From contig OY970820.1 of the NCBI GenBank assembly GCA_963853835.1, positions 28,358,873 to 28,422,872 of the forward strand: DNA of 64,000 nt, written 5' to 3'. Below the pieces are notes generated by a model that made no database searches, was not told the DNA's origin, and worked only from the letters and a program-made list of their open reading frames with translations. Shown here piece after piece: positions 34,059 to 46,497 of the stretch (positions within the stretch are counted from its first letter, which is position 1; each line of letters starts with the position of its first letter). The translations under genes and the position numbers were made by a program. Source of the DNA: Calendula officinalis (lineage: Eukaryota > Streptophyta > Magnoliopsida > Asterales > Asteraceae).

Positions 34059-36350
34059 TTACTTTTTTTGAAACTCGTCGTTTAGGTTCTTTTTCTCCCT
34101 CTCTAACCTTGCGTTCCCTTTAGCAATTCTTTCGTCTATCCAACTAATAATATCAGCAAACACGATATCAATATTCTCAGTAAACTCTCCATAAGTAAGG
34201 GCATGCCACATTTTTTGATACAATTTCAAGGTTTTATCTGTACTAGAAGCGGTCTCATATAAAAGTTTACTCGTTAAGGGATCCGTCACTTTGTCATCCT
34301 CACCATGTGCAATGAAAAACGGCATTGTTACCTCTTTAAGTCTCTTTTCAAGGTCTACCGTGACATTATACAATTCCAGTGCAGTATTTAGGCGTACGCG
34401 ACCTTTGTAGCATAATGGGTTGTCACGAATCTGTCACGTGGAAATATATATGGTTAAAATCGTATCACGGGAAACATGATTATTGTGTAATTATGACGAT
34501 GAATTAAACAAAAGGTTGGAAATTGTTTACTTCCTCTCTAATTTTAGGGTCTCTAAAGGCAAGTTCAATAACATCTTGACCAGGGACAACTCTCCAAGTT
34601 GGTATGAATTTTGTAAGTTGCACTAAAACATTGAACATAAGTTGTGGTGGCTTCATCTCTTCGGCGATCTGAAATTTTTTAAACATATAAATATCATTGA
34701 AAAGATAAGCAAGTAAGAAACGATATAAAATAAACTATTTAAGTAGAATAGGTTTAATTTTTTGTTTTTCTGGAAAAATAGTAAGTATGAATTTGATTAT
34801 CACATTTTTTAGAGAATTCAATAACAATTTGGTTGAAAGGCCAAAAGAAATACTTTGGTCTACAAATCCTTTGATATCTTCAACTACTCAATTGCAAGGA
34901 CTTGAGAGTCAGTTTCTGTAAGTAGAAGGGGTTGTATTCAGAATAATGATAACCATGTGCACAATGGAGTATTGGACATTTGAACTCAACCAAAACATTC
35001 AATACTTTAGTTTACAGTTCGGTTCTCGAAGTAATTGTTTTCATGTCATTTTTGTTTTAAAACAGATACTTTTAACTATCCAATTGGTTGTTATTAAAAT
35101 ATTTTTTGGTTATCAGTTAATATAACTTTTTATTAAACTAAATATGAAATATATCATTTCAATTTTTCTAGAAATACATATCTAAATATTACCAAGAAAT
35201 GTTTTTCATTAATTTCAAATTTGTAATATTTAATAGTATAAACCATTGAATTAGCGGTGTGCACACCTTACACATGGGTGCAACCAAGACTCCACCATCC
35301 CAAAAGTCTGGTTTCTTCCTATGTAACCGGAGAACCATCGCTCCTCCCATTGATTCTCCAAGTATTATCCTCAATTTATTTCTATTTTCTTCCTTTTCTG
35401 AAAATAAATAAATATAATAAATACAGAAAACTAAATTCCAAGTTCAAATCTAGTCTGTTTCTCTTTCTCGAGATTAGTTTTATCCAACTATATAAAGCAA
35501 GAAAAGAAAACTTTTTTTTTGTTGCTATTTTCTCAAATTTACAGTGAAACATTATATTTTATATTATTTATTTAAAAACATATAATAACTTGTAATTAAT
35601 ATTATTATCCATTTAGCAAGGAAATAAAAAATAACCAAACCGTCATTCTTCCAAGTTTGAAATGAATTGGTCAAGATAAAATTTCAACCTTTTTTTCCCT
35701 GATTTATATTACTAAAAATAGAAATAATACCTTAAGAACAGAAATAAGAAAAAAAAAATACATAAAACTTACCACAAATGCTTGTGTAAATTTGAGAACA
35801 GTCATCAACAAGATCATCAAAACAAGAGATGAAACCCTGAATTCCATCAGATTTACCATGACCTTGATTGTCCATTCCATAAACGCCATATCCTGCTTTT
35901 ACAAGCCTCATTGCAGCTCCTATTAATTTTGATTTAATTAATTATTATCTAATATCAGTCATACATTTTTATTAAATTTAGAAATCAATCACACCTTTCA
36001 TGGAGACACTACACTCCATGGCATACCCATGGTTAAGAAAGACTAAAGCTTTGGGTTCACAATCAGCTGGCATCCATCGGCATGTAAAAAGCTTCACTCC
36101 ACTTGAATTAGTAACAAATTCCTGAAAATATTGATATAAATTATATGGGTTCAAAAAACAGAGCACTATAATGAAAAAAAATGTGTTTTTTATTAATTGA
36201 TCGACTATACATACCTCTTCGTATTTGACATTTGTAGATTCGATTGCCTGTATATTGTGGGAAACAAAACAAACAAAAATGGATTAATATATGAGATATT
36301 AATCATGCGAATTTGAAGAAGCAGAGGATTGAAGAACAGAGACATACCAT
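34059..36350 (-). CDS. monoacylglycerol lipase-like alpha/beta hydrolase, seven coding exons, 316 aa
   Basis: Minus-strand coding exons: 36348-36350, 36215-36247, 35995-36121, 35773-35919, 35267-35397, 34531-34668 and 34059-34430. All introns are GT-AG, phases agree and the sum is 951 nt. The protein begins MAIESTNVKYEEEFVTNSSG, as plant MAGL-like proteins do. It has the oxyanion-loop block NHGYAMECS, then GYGVYGMDNQGHGKSDG, the nucleophile elbow GESMGG (Ser119), DFWDGGVLVAPMCK, HGEDDKVTDP (acid Asp239) and MWHALTYGE (His269). The triad is complete and the length is usual. The family (hydrolase_4) cleaves monoacylglycerols or other esters; caffeoyl shikimate esterase and lysophospholipase activities belong to the same family and cannot be told apart here. 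No signal peptide is seen. The first coding exon is only the ATG. Confidence 0.9.
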
Positions 36351-36822
36351 GAAACAGAGTGTGTTCAAGAAATTGCAAGCTTGTTCTGATGGATCCTGAG
36401 ATATTGGAAGAGAGAGAGAGTGAATAGAGAGATTTTAGAATCTGAGAGCTCAAATAGTAGGGAAGTTGGTCCTTAATTATGTTCTGATCAAATTTTATGT
36501 TTGTTATTTTTATTTTTTTTGTTACTTATGAAACAGGAGGTGGTAATATATACGATTCGAACGGGCTGGATAATAGCATGAGTCAAGTCGGGTTTTCTAA
36601 CTCGTTTCACATTTTAGTTCACGTTTAGAATTTTATAATCGTGACCAATTTAACATGCATATATAAATTAAATCAACTCAATTGTCACCTTATTATTCGT
36701 TTTCAATATGGTTTGTTTATTAGTCAGTAGTCACCTTTTAGATATGTGGAAAATTTTGAAAATGACGGTTAGATTGTATACACTATGAGCAAAGCTTAAT
36801 TATTCAGGAAGAGTATATTACA
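36351..36822 (-). promoter_or_regulatory. 5' untranslated and promoter region of the hydrolase gene
   Basis: The leader probably lies within 36351-36460 and includes a (GA)n-type 'agagagagagag' tract near 36411. Beyond it the sequence is AT-rich and soon meets an hAT MITE at 36823, so the proximal promoter is short. No certain TATA box was picked. Confidence 0.4.
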
Positions 36823-37354
36823 CAGGGGCGGACCTTAGTGGTGCCCGGAGGGTCCCGTGCTACCCCTTAATTTTCGACTAGAAGTATAACATTTTCACAC
36901 TAAAATAGACTATATGTCGGTACTACCCATAAAAAGCATTCGGCTACCCTTCACTTATAGTTCCAGTAAAAAAAGTAGCCCAAACTTGAAAGCCCTAAAT
37001 TGGTTTAGATTATTAAGTAGCTCAAATTTCAATTTAATATATTAAATAAAGTTCACTTTCAAACTTTATGATAATTTGAACAAAAAAAACCCAATACCCT
37101 TTTTGTCTCTCTGTTGAAATCATCAAAATGTTGAACAATAAAAACAAACTGATTTGTAGTGTAAAAAAGAAACAACTTATGGTGGTTACGGATGTAAATA
37201 TAATGACTCGTTTTCGGAGAACAGGTCAACGAAGAAGCCAACATTAAAATATAGTATCTAGTTTGTCGTTTTGTAATGTTTAGTTAACCTGTGTTTTTAA
37301 ATATACCTTAAAAAAATGTGCTACCCCTAAACATTCGGTCTGGATCCGCTACTG
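36823..37354. mobile_element. hAT-type MITE with 8-bp target duplication
   Basis: ATATTACA lies on both sides (36815-36822 and 37355-37362). The left end is CAGGGGCGGACC and the right end is GGATCCGCTACTG, an inverted match to the CAGNGGCGGA pattern of many plant hAT elements. 532 bp, AT-rich, no transposase. Confidence 0.87.
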
Positions 37355-37362
37355 ATATTACA

Positions 37363-40300
37363 GTTGAGAAAACCTTCTAGAAATAAAAGCATAGTTACAT
37401 GGAATGTCAAGCGTAATCTAGTTCGACAATAAAATTATTGAATGAATTCATTAATATTAACACACAATATATAAATGTTTGCTATAATAGCTTTTATAAT
37501 GAAAGCTTTTTACAAAGTCTTTTATTTTTTATATAGGTCATTAATCTTTTAGTAAAAAAAATTTGCTTCAAAAGCTTATTATTCTCTAAGTCTTTCTTAA
37601 AACATAATCAATATTACATCAATTTTCTCTCTTCATACTGAACATATGACAAATCCCGAGCAAATTCATACCGTAGACCAAACCTCGACCGACCATTGAA
37701 AAAGGGGGAAATGTCCCGACGACCGGCGGCAACTAAGGGCTCTTAACTCACCATCACATACTGTCTAAGTTGAAATTGTCAGTTTACTATTTCTTTTCAA
37801 GGACCTTAGGTTCTATTCTATCCTATTATCATGTTTGAATGGCAAAAGTAAATGAAGGGAGCCATTCAAATATCTTGTTTTACTCAATTTTCATTTTTAT
37901 ATGAGACAATAAAACATACTAAGCAAAAGCTACAATTTATCTCAGCTTTATTTCATGTACCATAATATATTATCTAAAAAAAATTTATATTCCAAAAATA
38001 AGTAAAATTTATATTTTTTATATGATTCTGATCTTGATTGAGGTTTTAATGACTTTTTATTATATTAATTTGCACTATACATACCAAAAAAGTCCAGAAC
38101 TCTTATTCAATAAAAACACTATATAAAGTAGTAGCCAAATTACTATAATTGTATATAGTATAAATAATCCGTATTAAAACTCATATTATCGTGACATAAG
38201 TTGCCCACTAAGCAAGAAGTTTAAGTTCTCGTTAAAAACTTTATGTGATATACTGATATTTAATTGTGGAAAATAAATTATTTTTCTAAAAAAAGGTAAT
38301 GGCTCATTTCCATATCTTGCTAAATGCAACACCTAGTTTATACACACAAATGTTCCTAATTTATTTTATTTATTAGACTTAACAAAATTATGGTGTATAG
38401 TATCTGACTTAGGTTTATTTCAATAAAATTATCTCTTCCAAATAAATATATTTTTTGGTCAAAATTAAGAAAATGTTGGATTGTTGGATTCTCCCCCACT
38501 GCCCACGAGCAATTAATTTGCACTAAAATGTCAAACACGTCTGGTGTTTTTCATTTACATTTTCGTATAGTTTGTTTAATCATGTGTTCATAAAAATTGT
38601 TGTATTTTTACATCTTGTAACACTACCAATTATTTTGTTTCTAACTAAAATTTAATGATCTAGAAAATAACTGATAATTGTTGTTTTCATTATTTAGAAA
38701 AATGCAATGAGCGAATAATCTAAGTATATGGTGATAACCTAGTGACAAAGACTCCCGAATAACTTTCTAAAGGGTCACGTGTTCGATCTCTCACTGACTA
38801 AATATTTACCAGATTGTCAAGAAAATGTTCGAAAACGATCACAGCAACGTGAATGGGTAGATAGCGTACATCACGAGCATTTCGAGCACTTGTAGAAGCT
38901 CGGCCTTATACCGAAAATACACTTTTATAAGAAAAATAAACAATGAGCCAATAATCTAGAGACTGAATAACTCCAAATTTCTTGTAAATTATCACTGGAA
39001 AAATAAATATAAGTTAGAAAGTGTATATAGTACATATGTTCTAAAAGGTCGCATACAATTAATGCTTGATATATTCGTATTTGTTATAATTGAATGCAGA
39101 CATGGCCATCATTATACAGTATAAAATGTATGTAACAATGGAAATGTTTGTGAGTACATTATATAATATGTATCATAGTACATCTTTTCTATTGAAAAAA
39201 AAAAAGTATGCCTAGAAGCATGGGATTATGTAACTTGGTGATTATTAATTAATAATCATGCATAATTAGTATATTACTTATAGATTACACAATACATGCC
39301 CGCTAAAGTTATGGAAAAATGATGTGTGATGCTAATAAATATAAATAAGAAGTGATTATGTTTTAATACATTTTTTTGAAGGATTATAGTATCGTTTGTT
39401 CCTACTTTTGTATATATGTTAGGAAAGTCATAAGTACATACAGAAAGTGACATATACACTACAAAAATTGCATTAGTATAATATACTAATAAAGGTGTAT
39501 ATACATGTTTGTAATCGATCTAAACATCATTGATTTTATGTAAAAAAAATATTATAGGTATTCTCGTTAGAAGTGTTCCTCCAAAGTGGTCAAGCTTGTT
39601 CTCGTCAGGTATATAAACCGTTTTCGTGTTCGTTTTTTAACATTTTGCTACCATTTGGTAAATGTTTACGCATGGATGATCGACCATGTGACTTCTAAGA
39701 AGTTATTTGAAAACTCTTACCACTCCAACTTACTGATCAAACACCTCTATCAAGAATATACATTCCTTTCTAATACCATATGATAAAAACCACCTTATAT
39801 ATTTTTCTTAAATTTCCAATAACAAGCAAAGTATGGTTCATAATTTATTATTTTTCTTCGAAGTCATAATTATAGGAAATTCATTAGTGACACAATCATA
39901 TTTGTTTTAACGTACGTGCAGGATATTCATGAGTGACAATAATGTGTATTGACTAAATATAGGAAATGATTCAATTATTAGTTCGTTTCATTGACTTACC
40001 CAAAGCTTTTAATCCCACGCAATTTACACACATGATTACATAAAGTATAAAATTGTACTTCACATAGACATCGTACCTGAGGATAACATACAATAACGAT
40101 ATACAATTCCTTCAAAAGAGCGATATGTGAGGTAATGATGTATACAATTATATATCTACTTAGAAATAAAAAGACTGGTTTAAGAAGAACCTCTGACAAA
40201 AGCAAATGGGAGAAAAAGAGCCAAAAGCGTTTTCTTATTTTGTACTTAATTGATTACAAACATGCATTTTTAAATTGGTTTGCCTAACTAGTTAATATCT

Positions 40301-41019
40301 TAAGGGAAATATATTTAATGATCCTTAAATTTATTAAAAATGTAAAATTACATTTAATATATCTCATAAAAATGTAAAAATCAGGGTTCAAGTCCCATAG
40401 TAAATATAAGTAAAATTTAGGATTAGATTAGGATTTGTTGTTCGAAAAAAATAATAATTATACAATTTTTAAAAAGTTGAAGATAATTAAGTGCTTCCTA
40501 GCTTGCACGTTTTAGCACATAATTAAACAAACTCTTTTTTTTTATAAAAAAAATGATAACGATAGCCTAAATATTGTCAATAAGACGTCAAGATACACAT
40601 AAAAAAACTTTTCAATAATCAATAATCGTCCATGCGTTTTAAGAATCAATTCTTACTAATAAAAGTACAAATGATTTATGCATATAACCATCTATTAATG
40701 ACAACCTTAAGGGCTGTCATTAATAAAACCATTTTTTAAACAACATTAATATAATTGTATCCTACAGTTTTTAACACAGGATTTAGTTTTGTCTAGTTCA
40801 TTTTGTATTAAAATATTTGGGCTTTTAACCAGCAAAGTTTGCCCATATAATCGTTAATTATGTTCCTTTGCAAATTACTTATTGCCAATTAACACCACAT
40901 GTTTTTGTACGGCTATGTTTCTCCATGTTGTCGTCAGAGAAATCAATAAATGGGTTTCGCTAAAAATGGGTTATGCTCATAGGTAAATGTTAAAAGTAGT
41001 CAAATATTTTATCTAGTAT
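37363..41019. other. AT-rich intergenic region with SINE-like remnants
   Basis: No gene is recognised in 3.6 kb. Besides the SINE-like repeat at 38722, a short B-box-like 'gggttcaagtccc' occurs near 40383. Short open frames are AT-biased and look fortuitous. Confidence 0.4.
38722..38935 (+). repeat. degenerate tRNA-derived SINE-like repeat
   Basis: An A-box-like 'tggtgataacctagtgac' is followed about 45 bp later by a B-box-like 'gtgttcgatctctcac', then a non-tRNA body. A more decayed relative is visible at about 55155-55275 ('gatgtcacatgtttgattcactgaataaacattta'). Confidence 0.45.
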
Positions 41020-43917
41020 AAGGGATAATTAATAGTCATTGGATCAAGAAAAAGTCAAAGGTCAAGATCAAGATTCAAACCATATAAATACATGCTTCAA
41101 TACATCAATACCCCACCCACCTCCGGCGGGTGGCGGCGATGGGCGGCGGCGGTGGATGGCGGCCGGAGGTGGCCGCTGCCGACGGTGACCGACGGTGGTG
41201 GTCGTGACTTGAAACACATGTATTTGAAACACATGTGTTTCACCTTTTGAAACATATGTGTTTTGAAAATAAATGAGTGTATATGTACAACCAAACACAT
41301 GTGTTTCATGACTTGAAACACATGTGCTTCGTTACCAGAAGCACATGTGTTTCACTAATAACAGTTGTTTTGAAAATAAAAGAGTGTATATGTACAGTCA
41401 AACACATATGTTTCAAGTAATGAAGCACATGTGTTTGTAAGCTAGAAGCACATGTAACATCGCATTATTTTTTTATTTTTTTAAAAGGCAATTAAGTATT
41501 AAACTAAGTTACGGAAGCATCTAGTTTAGTTAGGTTTACAAACCATGGTCCCACATAATATTACAAACCAAATTTAGTTAAAAAGACGGTATTATTAAAC
41601 ACGACTCATTTTACAAAACATATAATTTAAGCATGGTCAAACTTCCCGTCCAAGCCCGACCCGTTCAAGCCATCCAACCTGAAATGTGTCGATAAGGGAG
41701 AGATTAGCACAAAAGCTAAGTGAATGAATTCCTAAAGCTACTAACTACACTATTCACTTAAACATGGAAGTTAAAGAAAATCTCCGGTTGGGTAATCACT
41801 TATTTGAGAGGATCGGCGGCTTTGCGGGCCTTAAACCATGGTCGGCCAAAACCACGGTAACCGATAGCGTTTTGTATCCAACACCCCGGGCAACTCCCTC
41901 CCCTTAACCATGTAACGCATACAGGTAAGGTCGGATACCCTATTAGTCGATACACTGTGCCCAACCGTTATCCATCCGACACTGACCTCGTCCCGATTGT
42001 GCACATAGTAATGTATGGTATTCCCTAACACTAGGCATACATAACAAGTAGACTAGCTACGAAAAAACACCGCGAAAAACATCACAATAGAGTTCCCAAT
42101 CGCGAACTCCAGTTCACGATCGCGAACTAGAGTTCGCGTCGGGAACTCCGTTCGTGAACTACATCGCGATGAACCACCAACTTAGCTGGACCGACTTCGC
42201 GATCGTGAAGAGAAGTTCACGCCATGAACTTCCCTTGTCTGGTAAAACCTGCGATTTTTCCACTAAAAACCAATACCAAACCAAATAAACCGAAACCCTA
42301 GTTGTAGGTCGAATCCACTCACCTTTCAATCCTCGATTTCCTTAACTCAGTGAGCTAGTATCACTGAGTCTCCTTCCCGGTTCCTGTAACAAGTATACCG
42401 AGTTAGTGATCAATCCACCGAAATGTCAAAATTGACAATTTTAACAAACCGCAACCTAAAGCTCATAAAATGCACATTTTATGACAACACCAACTTGTAT
42501 AACAATACAACTCACCAAATAGTCATTTATAACCATATAACCCGTTTTACCACTACTTCATCCAAACGGGCCAAAACCCGAACATGACTGAATCACTTCC
42601 ACATTTCTATCAATTAGCACATCACTTCTAAACTAGCAATTCACCATAATCTAGCAATTCTAACGGTTCATAACCATCACAATAACATGTATCATACTTG
42701 CATAATCTCTAGCTCACCATTTTGACCCAAACATTAACTAGATCAATTCATACAATCATCTTCACTAGGTTTTCACCATCCATAACTTACCAAACATGAT
42801 TTCATCACTTAATAAACACTTCTACCCATTCAAACATCAAGAAATCCAAGATTTGTCAAAACCCACCTTCAACTTCCACCATTAACGGAGGTTGAAGGTG
42901 ATTTCCACCAAATCTTGTCTTCCTTCAACAAACTACCACACAAATGATATAAAAGCTTGCATAAACACATAAAACAACATCCATAACAAGATTCACCAAC
43001 AAATCAACAAGCTACATAAACCCTAGTTCAAGGTATAACTCAAGAACACCAAAAATGAGTAAAGGAGAAGGTGTAGCTTACTTCTAGACTTCTTTTACAC
43101 AAACACTAGTAGCAATTTCGGAATCAAGCACAAGGAATCAACAAGCTCAAGCTCAAGACAAATATGGAGGTTTAGAGAGAAAAAAACAATGGAATAGTGA
43201 AGATAAGGTTTTCAAAAGGGAAACGTGAAGACGGAGTTACCCTCCTCTCTCTCTTGGCCGGCCAAACAAGGGTGGTGGGACCCCCTTGTTGCCTTTTCTT
43301 TTAATTTAACACTATATGTCTGAAAAGTCCATTTCGTAATTAATTTATTTAAAATAGCAAACGGACTCCAATTTTAAAAACGAAAGCATTTCCGGAAACG
43401 ATATTTAACAAGGAATCTAAAGACAAAGAAATCACGTTTTCATTCCAAATATAACACAAGTCGGGTATTTTAACCCCTTGGTTAAAATACCGCAAAAGAC
43501 AGCAGGCTAATTAAATTAACTAAACATTTAATCAGATAATCATTTAATAGGATACCTTAAGGTCAATAAACTATTAGGCCGGGTTTTGGGATGTTACAGC
43601 ACATGTGCTTCACTAATAACGATTCTTTTGAAAATAAAAGAGTGTATATGTACAGTCAAGCACATGTGTTTCGTGACTTGAAACACATGTGCTTCGTACT
43701 ACCCCCATTACCACCAGCACCTTCACTGCCAGCCACCACCACCGCCGCCGGCCACCGGCCACCAGCGGCGGCCGGCGGCGGCCGGCGGTGGTGACCGGTG
43801 GTGGTGGTCGTGACCAGAAGCACATGTGTTTGAAACATATGTGTTTGAAACATATGTGCTTGAAACACTGTGATTTGATCTTGACCATTTTGATCTAATG
43901 ACTAGAATTTGTCCCTT
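41020..43917. mobile_element. foldback/Mutator-like MITE split by a solo LTR
   Basis: The left end (AAGGGATAATTAATAGTCATTGGATCA.. then GGTCAAGATCAA) and the inverted right end (AAGGGACAAATTCTAGTCATTAGATCA.. then GGTCAAGATCAA) are long terminal inverted repeats. Inside are GC-rich 'ggcggcggccgg' blocks on each side and many palindromes of type GAAACACATGTGTTTC and GAAGCACATGTGCTTC. Without the 2146-bp solo LTR and one target copy, the element is about 750 bp. No clean target duplication was found. Confidence 0.65.
41453..43598 (-). mobile_element. 2146-bp solo LTR, Ty3/gypsy type
   Basis: Starts TGTAACATCGC and ends GGGATGTTACA. GCACA flanks both sides (41448-41452 and 43599-43603). Sense is probably minus, because the reversed right end TGTAACATCCCAAAACCCGG resembles the start of related LTRs. 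It carries its own cluster of 'gttc..gatcgcgaac' palindromes (42090-42230), but the rest differs from the LTRs at 6841-24421, so this is a different family. Confidence 0.9.
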
Positions 43918-44027
43918 GAGACTATGCAAAATCTTTAGACTTTCTTGAAAGACAACTCTATGCTCAGATCAAAACTTAGAAAATAATTTTCCCCGTACAA
44001 ACATAACGCACAAAGTAACGTTATATA

Positions 44028-44402
44028 GGGTTGAATTAGTTTCGGAACCAATTAAGGCTACAGAACCAACAGAACTCAATCTAAATCATTGATTTTTGAA
44101 ATGAAATGATCATGGAAGACACATTAATATATTTGATGAGGGACCCCCAAATGTTGGTTTGCATGGATGTCATTCATGCATGTATAAATATATGTATATG
44201 TTTTCATGTATGTATACATAAGTGTTATCTATACATGTATGTATGCATGCATGAATGACATCCATGCAAACTAATATTTGGGGGTCCCTCATCAAATACA
44301 TTAATATGTCTTCCATGATCATTTCATTTCAAAAATCAATGGTTTAGATTGAGTTCTGCTGGTTCTGTAGCCTTAATTGGTTCTGATTTTAATTCTACAC
44401 AT
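44028..44402. mobile_element. hairpin MITE with about 140-bp near-perfect arms
   Basis: The left arm (about 44050-44190: GAACCAATTAAGGCTACAGA, ... CATGGATGTCATTCATGCATG) recurs inverted at about 44247-44387 with few mismatches around a ~55-bp loop. GTTATATA occurs on both sides (44020-44027 and 44403-44410), a possible 8-bp target duplication. No coding sequence. Transcription of either strand would give a long double-stranded RNA. Confidence 0.7.
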
Positions 44403-44486
44403 GTTATATATACCTTACATTTAATGATTTAATGTATAACGCATATTTTGTACATTATTTCCCTAAATATCTTTTCATTTAATTTA

Positions 44487-45657
44487 GGGTAAATTACAGT
44501 TTTTGTCCCTAACCTATGGCCGATTCGGGGTTTTTGTCCCTGATATTTTTTTGTCGGTTTTTTTGTCCCTTAACTTTTTCAAATTCTGGAAATTTGTCCT
44601 TCCGTCCAATTTTGGCCGTTAACTGACGATTTTTTTGTCCATTTTACCAAATTACCCCTATCATCATCATCATCAAAAAACCCTTTCAACCCACTGATTC
44701 ATCACCACCGCCACTGGTTCATCACCACCACCGGCAGCACCTTCCGATGACTTCAACCGTAATACCTCACCACCACCTCCATCCGGCAACTGCAGATAAG
44801 CATCGGGATCACCAGAAACTACTCCCGCTCGATTGTCTCTGCAAACCACCGATCGAAGCCACCGGAAATAGAGCTCTCACTGTAACTACTCCCGCTCGAT
44901 TGTCTCTGCAAACCACCGATCGAAGCCGGAAAAGCCGTCTGGCGATTCTGCTGCATCCTCTGATCAGTTGTCGAGTTCATCAAATCCCAAGGTGTAAGCC
45001 GGAAAAGCCATCTGGCGATTCTGCTCCACCCCCGCTGCCGGTACCGGAGAAGATGGAGGGGGGAGGGTCGTCGGGAGTTTGAGTCAACAAGGTGTAATTG
45101 GTACGTCTACAACCACCACCGCCACTGGTTCATCATCATCCCGGCATATACGTTCTTCACCACCATGTTTTCAGGCCGCCGCACAAGGTTTCCGGCGACG
45201 GGAAGGGTGGTGCTGGTGGGGTTCTGGTCGGAATCATGAGGGTAACAAAACCCCTAAGTTAATTTCGGGTTTGGGAAAGGTTTCAGATGCTGATTTGGTA
45301 GCAGGTGGTGGTGTTGGGGGTTGAGGGAGAAGATGAAGTAGATGAAGAATGGTGAAAATGAATAAAATGCCCTTAATTTTTTTGCATTTTTAGTCACTTA
45401 ACGGCCAAAAGGAGAAAGGAAAGCAGGCCAATATTCATGATAAGACCCTCTTTACGCTCTCTCTTTCTGCTCACCCCCGAATCTACTAGTCATCGCCTTT
45501 GAGCTGGGAAAAGCATTTACCTGGAGTGCTAAAATTGGACGGAAGGACAAATTTCCAGAATTTGAAAAAGTTAAGGGACAAAAAAACCGATAAAAAAACA
45601 TTAGGGACAAAAACCCCGAATCGGTCATAAGTTAGGAACAAAAACTGTAATTTACCC
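44487..45657. mobile_element. Mutator-like element with ~140-bp inverted repeats and 9-bp target duplication
   Basis: TTTAATTTA flanks both ends (44478-44486 and 45658-45666). The terminal inverted repeats start GGGTAAATTACAGTTTTTGT and extend to 'gtccttccgtccaattttggc'. The interior (44650-45530) has unusual CCACCACCG-rich sequence with small plus-strand frames (44747-45082, 45079-45324) resembling no protein I know; a direct repeat 'actactcccgctcgattgtc' occurs twice. It could be captured host sequence. Confidence 0.87.
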
Positions 45658-45666
45658 TTTAATTTA

Positions 45667-46488
45667 TCATGTGATTTAATCTTTTTGTTTGCGTATTTCT
45701 AGTCATGTTTAGTTCCAATAAACTATTATATTTACAATGTCCAGGTTTGAAATTGTCTAATCTATTCAGAAAATATCAGTCCAAAATATATATTAGTGCA
45801 TTGAATTTGTTTACCAGGTACTTTACTATTATCAATTATTAAATGGGCATAATAGTATCTTCAATGTATAAAAATAGTTAATTTATTCATTATACTAATT
45901 AGTTTGATTGTATTTTCTTATATTATTTACTTGTTTTATAACTTTTAAAGAACTAACAAATATATGTTTATTTCAATATATTGAAATTATAAGCTAATAA
46001 TGTGAGAATTTAAAACTAAATTAGTGAGTTAAAGTATTAAATTGACTATTTTTTTTCAAATTCCTCCTGCTATTTTTAATAATTCAACATTGTAAAATAT
46101 CAATTAACTAAGTTTATGATACTAAAATACATTTCAACCAAAATATTATCCAAAATGTCCGGAAAAAAAAAGAAAGAGAAAACCACAATCTCTTTTTACC
46201 ACTAAATAATCCAGTGTTGTTGTATTTGGTGTGTTCATGGTGATTTTTCATGATCATGAGAGATGTGCGATTGTAATGAATATACTGAAACTGTAATATA
46301 ATGTTATATCATCCAAATTAAAAATTCCCTATAGGAAATTGACGTCAAATTAAAGAATTTTGAGCCCTCTATGCAGTTGTACGTACGACTTTATTAAAAA
46401 ACCAATCCCCCATACCGTCGTATGAACTTCATATACCTTGGCAGCTTTCTTATCGTTACACTCGTGACATCACTACCGCAATATAACA
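45667..46488. other. AT-rich spacer between two Mutator-like elements
   Basis: No gene or terminus recognised. Confidence 0.3.
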
Positions 46489-46497
46489 AACTTAATA

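Noticed and set aside
43613..43929. GC-rich overlapping frames on both strands around 43700
   Set aside because: They come from (GGC)n and (CCACC)n simple sequence within the foldback element; no known protein.
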